From: Modestobacter sp. VKM Ac-2985
GTDB lineage: Bacteria > Actinomycetota > Actinomycetes > Mycobacteriales > Geodermatophilaceae
Direction: 5' to 3'
Assembly (NCBI RefSeq): GCF_026967925.1
Contig: NZ_JAPVBI010000001.1
Span: forward strand, 1,387,894-1,451,893
Length of the DNA: 64,000 nt
The translations under genes and the position numbers were made by a program. The notes below the pieces were generated by a model. That model did not search any database and was not told the origin of the DNA. It saw nothing but the letters and a program-made list of their open reading frames with translations. Each line of letters begins with the position of its first letter. Position 1 is the first letter of the stretch. Of this stretch, positions 61,828-64,000 are shown piece after piece.

Positions 61828-62834
61828 CAGGCGGCCAGCCCGGACACCGTGACCATCACGTCGGTGTCCTGGATGACCGGCAGGCCGATCGCGGCGCCCT
61901 TGACCGCGCGCTGCACCGGGTTGTCCTGGCCGAGGGTCACGATCGTGAGCCCGGCGGCCTGCTCGGCGGTCAGGACGCGGTTCTCGACCTGCTGGACCGC
62001 CTCCTGGGTGACGCCGAGCTCGGTACGGCCGATCGGCACGTCCTCCGGCGGCAGGAAGGTCAGCCCACCCTCGGGGAACACCCGCTGGCGGGTGCCCTCG
62101 TACGTGGTCAGCGTCCGGTCGTAGGTGACGAGCGGCGGCAGGTTCCGCAGCGCGAGCTCCCCGGCGACGGTGGCGGCGCCGATGGGCTGCTGCGGGTACT
62201 TCCGGCGCAGGTGGAGGCCGAGCAGGCTGACCACCTTCCGGGTCGTCAGCATGACGCCGGCGTCGCTGCCGGCCGCGACGCCGTACACGGAGTGCCAGGC
62301 CTCGAGCTCCTCGAACGGGTCACCGTCGTAGCCGACCGCGTCCCAGGCGACCGGGGCAGCGAACTTCTGACTGTCCGGGACGCCGAAGTCGACCGGACGC
62401 ACGTTGCCGTCCTCCAGCTGGAGGGTGACGACGCCGGTCGACAGGGCCTGGCCGCGCATCTGCTCGAACGTGTTGTCCACGGCGAGCGCGACGCGGCGGG
62501 CGGCGACGGCCACCGAGGGCGCCAGGTCCACGCTGACGCCGGCGAGCCGGCGGGCGCGGGTCAGGTCGTCCTCGGTCAGGTACTCGATCGGGGTGACCGC
62601 GGGCAGGTCACCGCGGACGTCGATCACGCCGGGCCGACGGATCGGGGTGGCCGGCGCGTCGAGCGCACGGACGGGCACCACCTGGTCGAGCCGCTGCGAG
62701 CGGCCCAGCCGGTAGGACACGTCCTGCACGTTCACGTTGGGCAGGAAGCGGGCGAGGGTGTTGCGGGCGTCCCGCTGCTCGCGGGCCGCGAGGATGACGG
62801 CCTGGAGGTCGGGGACGAGGTCGACGATCTGCAT
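61827..62834 (-). CDS. Major capsid protein
   Basis: 335 aa. Pattern of the lambda gpE-like major capsid family of actinophages: RFLPNVNVQDVSYRLGRSQR near the start, RARRLAGVSVDLAPSVAVAA, VLTTRKVVSLLGLHL-like segment and RTELGVTQEAVQQV. Length fits the family. Preceded by the decoration protein and scaffold. Confidence 0.88.
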   Translation of the reverse strand: MQIVDLVPDLQAVILAAREQRDARNTLARFLPNVNVQDVSYRLGRSQRLDQVVPVRALDAPATPIRRPGVIDVRGDLPAVTPIEYLTEDDLTRARRLAGVSVDLAPSVAVAARRVALAVDNTFEQMRGQALSTGVVTLQLEDGNVRPVDFGVPDSQKFAAPVAWDAVGYDGDPFEELEAWHSVYGVAAGSDAGVMLTTRKVVSLLGLHLRRKYPQQPIGAATVAGELALRNLPPLVTYDRTLTTYEGTRQRVFPEGGLTFLPPEDVPIGRTELGVTQEAVQQVENRVLTAEQAAGLTIVTLGQDNPVQRAVKGAAIGLPVIQDTDVMVTVSGLAA

Positions 62835-62853
62835 GGTGGCTGGTCTCCCCGGC

Positions 62854-63219
62854 TCAGATGAAGGAGACGGCGGTCAGCGCCGTCTTGAAGGCGGCCGGGG
62901 CGGATCCCCCCGGCAGGAGGCGCTCGGTGATGGTCCCGGCGTGGAACACGCCCTCGAGGTACCGGCCGCCGGCCTGCACCTTGAGCTCGTTGATGAGGAA
63001 GCCGTCGGGCGTGGAGTCCGCGGTGGCCGCGGGGGCCCCGAGGCTGGTCGTGTTCACCTTGGCGATCGGCGTGCCCGAGGGCACGACACCGGTGGGGAAC
63101 GCGGCGAGCATCGCGTCGCCGTCGATCAGGCGGCCGTGGTTCTCGGACTTGAGGAGGTCACGGGCCCAGATGGGCTGGGTGCTGCTGTACGTGTTGCGGG
63201 TGGGCGCGAAGTCGGCCAC
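62854..63219 (-). CDS. Head decoration protein
   Basis: 121 aa. Beta-rich small protein: MADFAPTRNTYSSTQPIWAR, DGFLINELKVQAGGRYLEGV, and a C-terminal AAFKTALTAVSFI. Position between scaffold and capsid and size match lambda gpD-like decoration proteins. Confidence 0.75.
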   Translation of the reverse strand: MADFAPTRNTYSSTQPIWARDLLKSENHGRLIDGDAMLAAFPTGVVPSGTPIAKVNTTSLGAPAATADSTPDGFLINELKVQAGGRYLEGVFHAGTITERLLPGGSAPAAFKTALTAVSFI

Positions 63220-63277
63220 GGTGCTGCCTCTCTGGTCAGAACGGAATGGGTCGGCGTCGCGCCGGGGTGCTGCGGTA

Positions 63278-64000
63278 CTACTGGCTGGGCTGGCCGTCGT
63301 TCATCAGCGCCAGCTGCGCCTTGACGCGGTCCGCGAGCGAGGCGGCGCCGCCTCCGCCACCGCCGATCAGGGAGCCGTCCGGCGCACGACGCCGGTGGTC
63401 CACGGCCTTGCCCAGGTACGGCTTGCGCCCGAGGAGCTCTCCAAGGGCGGTGTCCACCTTCGCGGTGTCGACGCGCCCCTGGTCGTCGATCAGGGTGGTC
63501 AGGTCCAGCTGGCTGACGGCGTCGCCGGCGTCGTGGAACCGTTCACCGGCCGCGCGGGTCACGGCGTCGCGCACCTTCTGCGCGGCCTCGGTGGCCTCGC
63601 GCTGCTCGTCGCGCTCCCGGTACGGGGCCATCGCGGCCTCGATGCCGAGCCGGATCTGCTCCGCGACGTCCACCTGGTCGCCGGTGGCGGTCTTCGTCGC
63701 GTCCGTCTTCGGGGGGTCCTGCTTGGTGCTGGCCTTCGCCGCGGCCAGCGCCTGCTCTGCGGCGGTGCGGGCCTGCGCGGCCTCGTCGCGGGCGCGCTCG
63801 GCGGAGGAGCGGGCTTCCCGCTCCCGGACGATCGCGGCCTTGCCCGGGTCGCCCAGCGCGTTCCACGCGTCCTCGGGGACGCCGTCCGGCCGCTTGCTGA
63901 TGTCCGGGGCGTCGTCGGCGGCGCCGAGGATCGGCCAGATCGCACGGCCGTTCTTACGGAAGCCGATGGGGCGCAGCGGGTCGCCGGTGCGCGGGTGGGA
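63278..64000 (-). CDS. Capsid scaffold protein (5' end outside window)
   Basis: At least 240 residues; the frame is open to the window edge, where it reads LRPIGFRKNGRAIWPILGAA. This proline-glycine start, a long Ala/Glu/Arg coiled coil in the middle (REREARSSAERARDEAAQAR) and a basic C-terminal domain with YLGKAVDHRRR are typical of actinophage scaffolds. The internal GTG at 63673 gives a shorter frame but is not the start. It assembles the procapsid and is removed later. Confidence 0.75.
   Translation of the reverse strand, partial: SHPRTGDPLRPIGFRKNGRAIWPILGAADDAPDISKRPDGVPEDAWNALGDPGKAAIVREREARSSAERARDEAAQARTAAEQALAAAKASTKQDPPKTDATKTATGDQVDVAEQIRLGIEAAMAPYRERDEQREATEAAQKVRDAVTRAAGERFHDAGDAVSQLDLTTLIDDQGRVDTAKVDTALGELLGRKPYLGKAVDHRRRAPDGSLIGGGGGGAASLADRVKAQLALMNDGQPSQ

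Larger units (their letters stand above)
39317..64000. mobile_element. Siphovirus prophage (left part; continues beyond window)
   Basis: The block starts at the tRNA-Met remnant and contains a complete late region on the minus strand, from scaffold at 64.0 kb to fibres at 41.0 kb, in standard siphovirus order. Terminase, portal, protease, replication genes, repressor and integrase are not in the window and should lie to the right. All late genes are intact as far as visible, so the prophage may be functional. Confidence 0.85.

Overview
The window is high-G+C actinobacterial DNA. Codon use, mostly overlapping ATGA/GTGA gene junctions, an iron-box promoter, a DUF664 (mycothiol-type) protein and a DUF3263 protein all fit an actinomycete, plausibly Geodermatophilaceae (inference). 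It splits into three blocks: an integrated element on the left, ordinary chromosome in the middle, and a siphovirus prophage on the right that runs off the window.

Left island (1 to about 11.66 kb). Base composition is visibly lower in G+C over 0.4-7.6 kb. It carries a lipoprotein, a small HTH protein, a NACHT-LRR NTPase (bacterial NLR-like, probably anti-phage) with an upstream two-TM membrane protein, and a membrane-anchored exported protein. Then comes a compact minus-strand operon with two excisionase-like HTH proteins, a Cys-rich protein, an unknown, a predicted winged-helix protein, a repeat-rich 628-bp non-coding hub, and one large unknown protein. The right border is a tRNA 3' remnant at 11,658-11,692 followed by a terminator. 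The intact tRNA and the integrase must lie left of the window.

Chromosome (about 11.7-39.27 kb). Genes in order: CbbX/SpoVK-type AAA ATPase, UvrA-like protein, class A flavin monooxygenase, CtlX-type amidinotransferase with a 27-codon leader ORF and a divergent Lrp regulator, GH13 glucosidase, two small Cys-containing proteins, acyl-CoA dehydrogenase, DUF664 protein, K+ channel with RCK domain, MFS exporter plus M20 peptidase, CstA with a small CC-motif partner, several small conserved proteins, an IdeR-box-controlled siderophore uptake operon (binding lipoprotein, two FecCD permeases, ATPase), a secreted heparin-lyase-like protein and an SRPBCC protein.

Prophage (about 39.3-64.0 kb, open to the right). 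The left border is a tRNA-Met(CAT) 3' half on the minus strand. Three plus-strand genes (DUF3263, lipoprotein, small protein) sit inside the border. The late operon is on the minus strand and reads right to left: scaffold (partial), decoration, capsid, connector and closure proteins, tail tube, tail chaperones G and G-T joined by a probable -1 frameshift, tape measure with an M15-type peptidase domain, three tail-tip proteins, amidase endolysin, three membrane proteins (holin candidates), then three fibre genes. Two of the fibres are very large and carry between them a GH5 glycosidase, an SGNH esterase, a PhoD-like phosphoesterase, a beta-helix and an alpha/beta-hydrolase. These multi-enzyme fibres and the NACHT-LRR/membrane-protein pair are the most interesting content.
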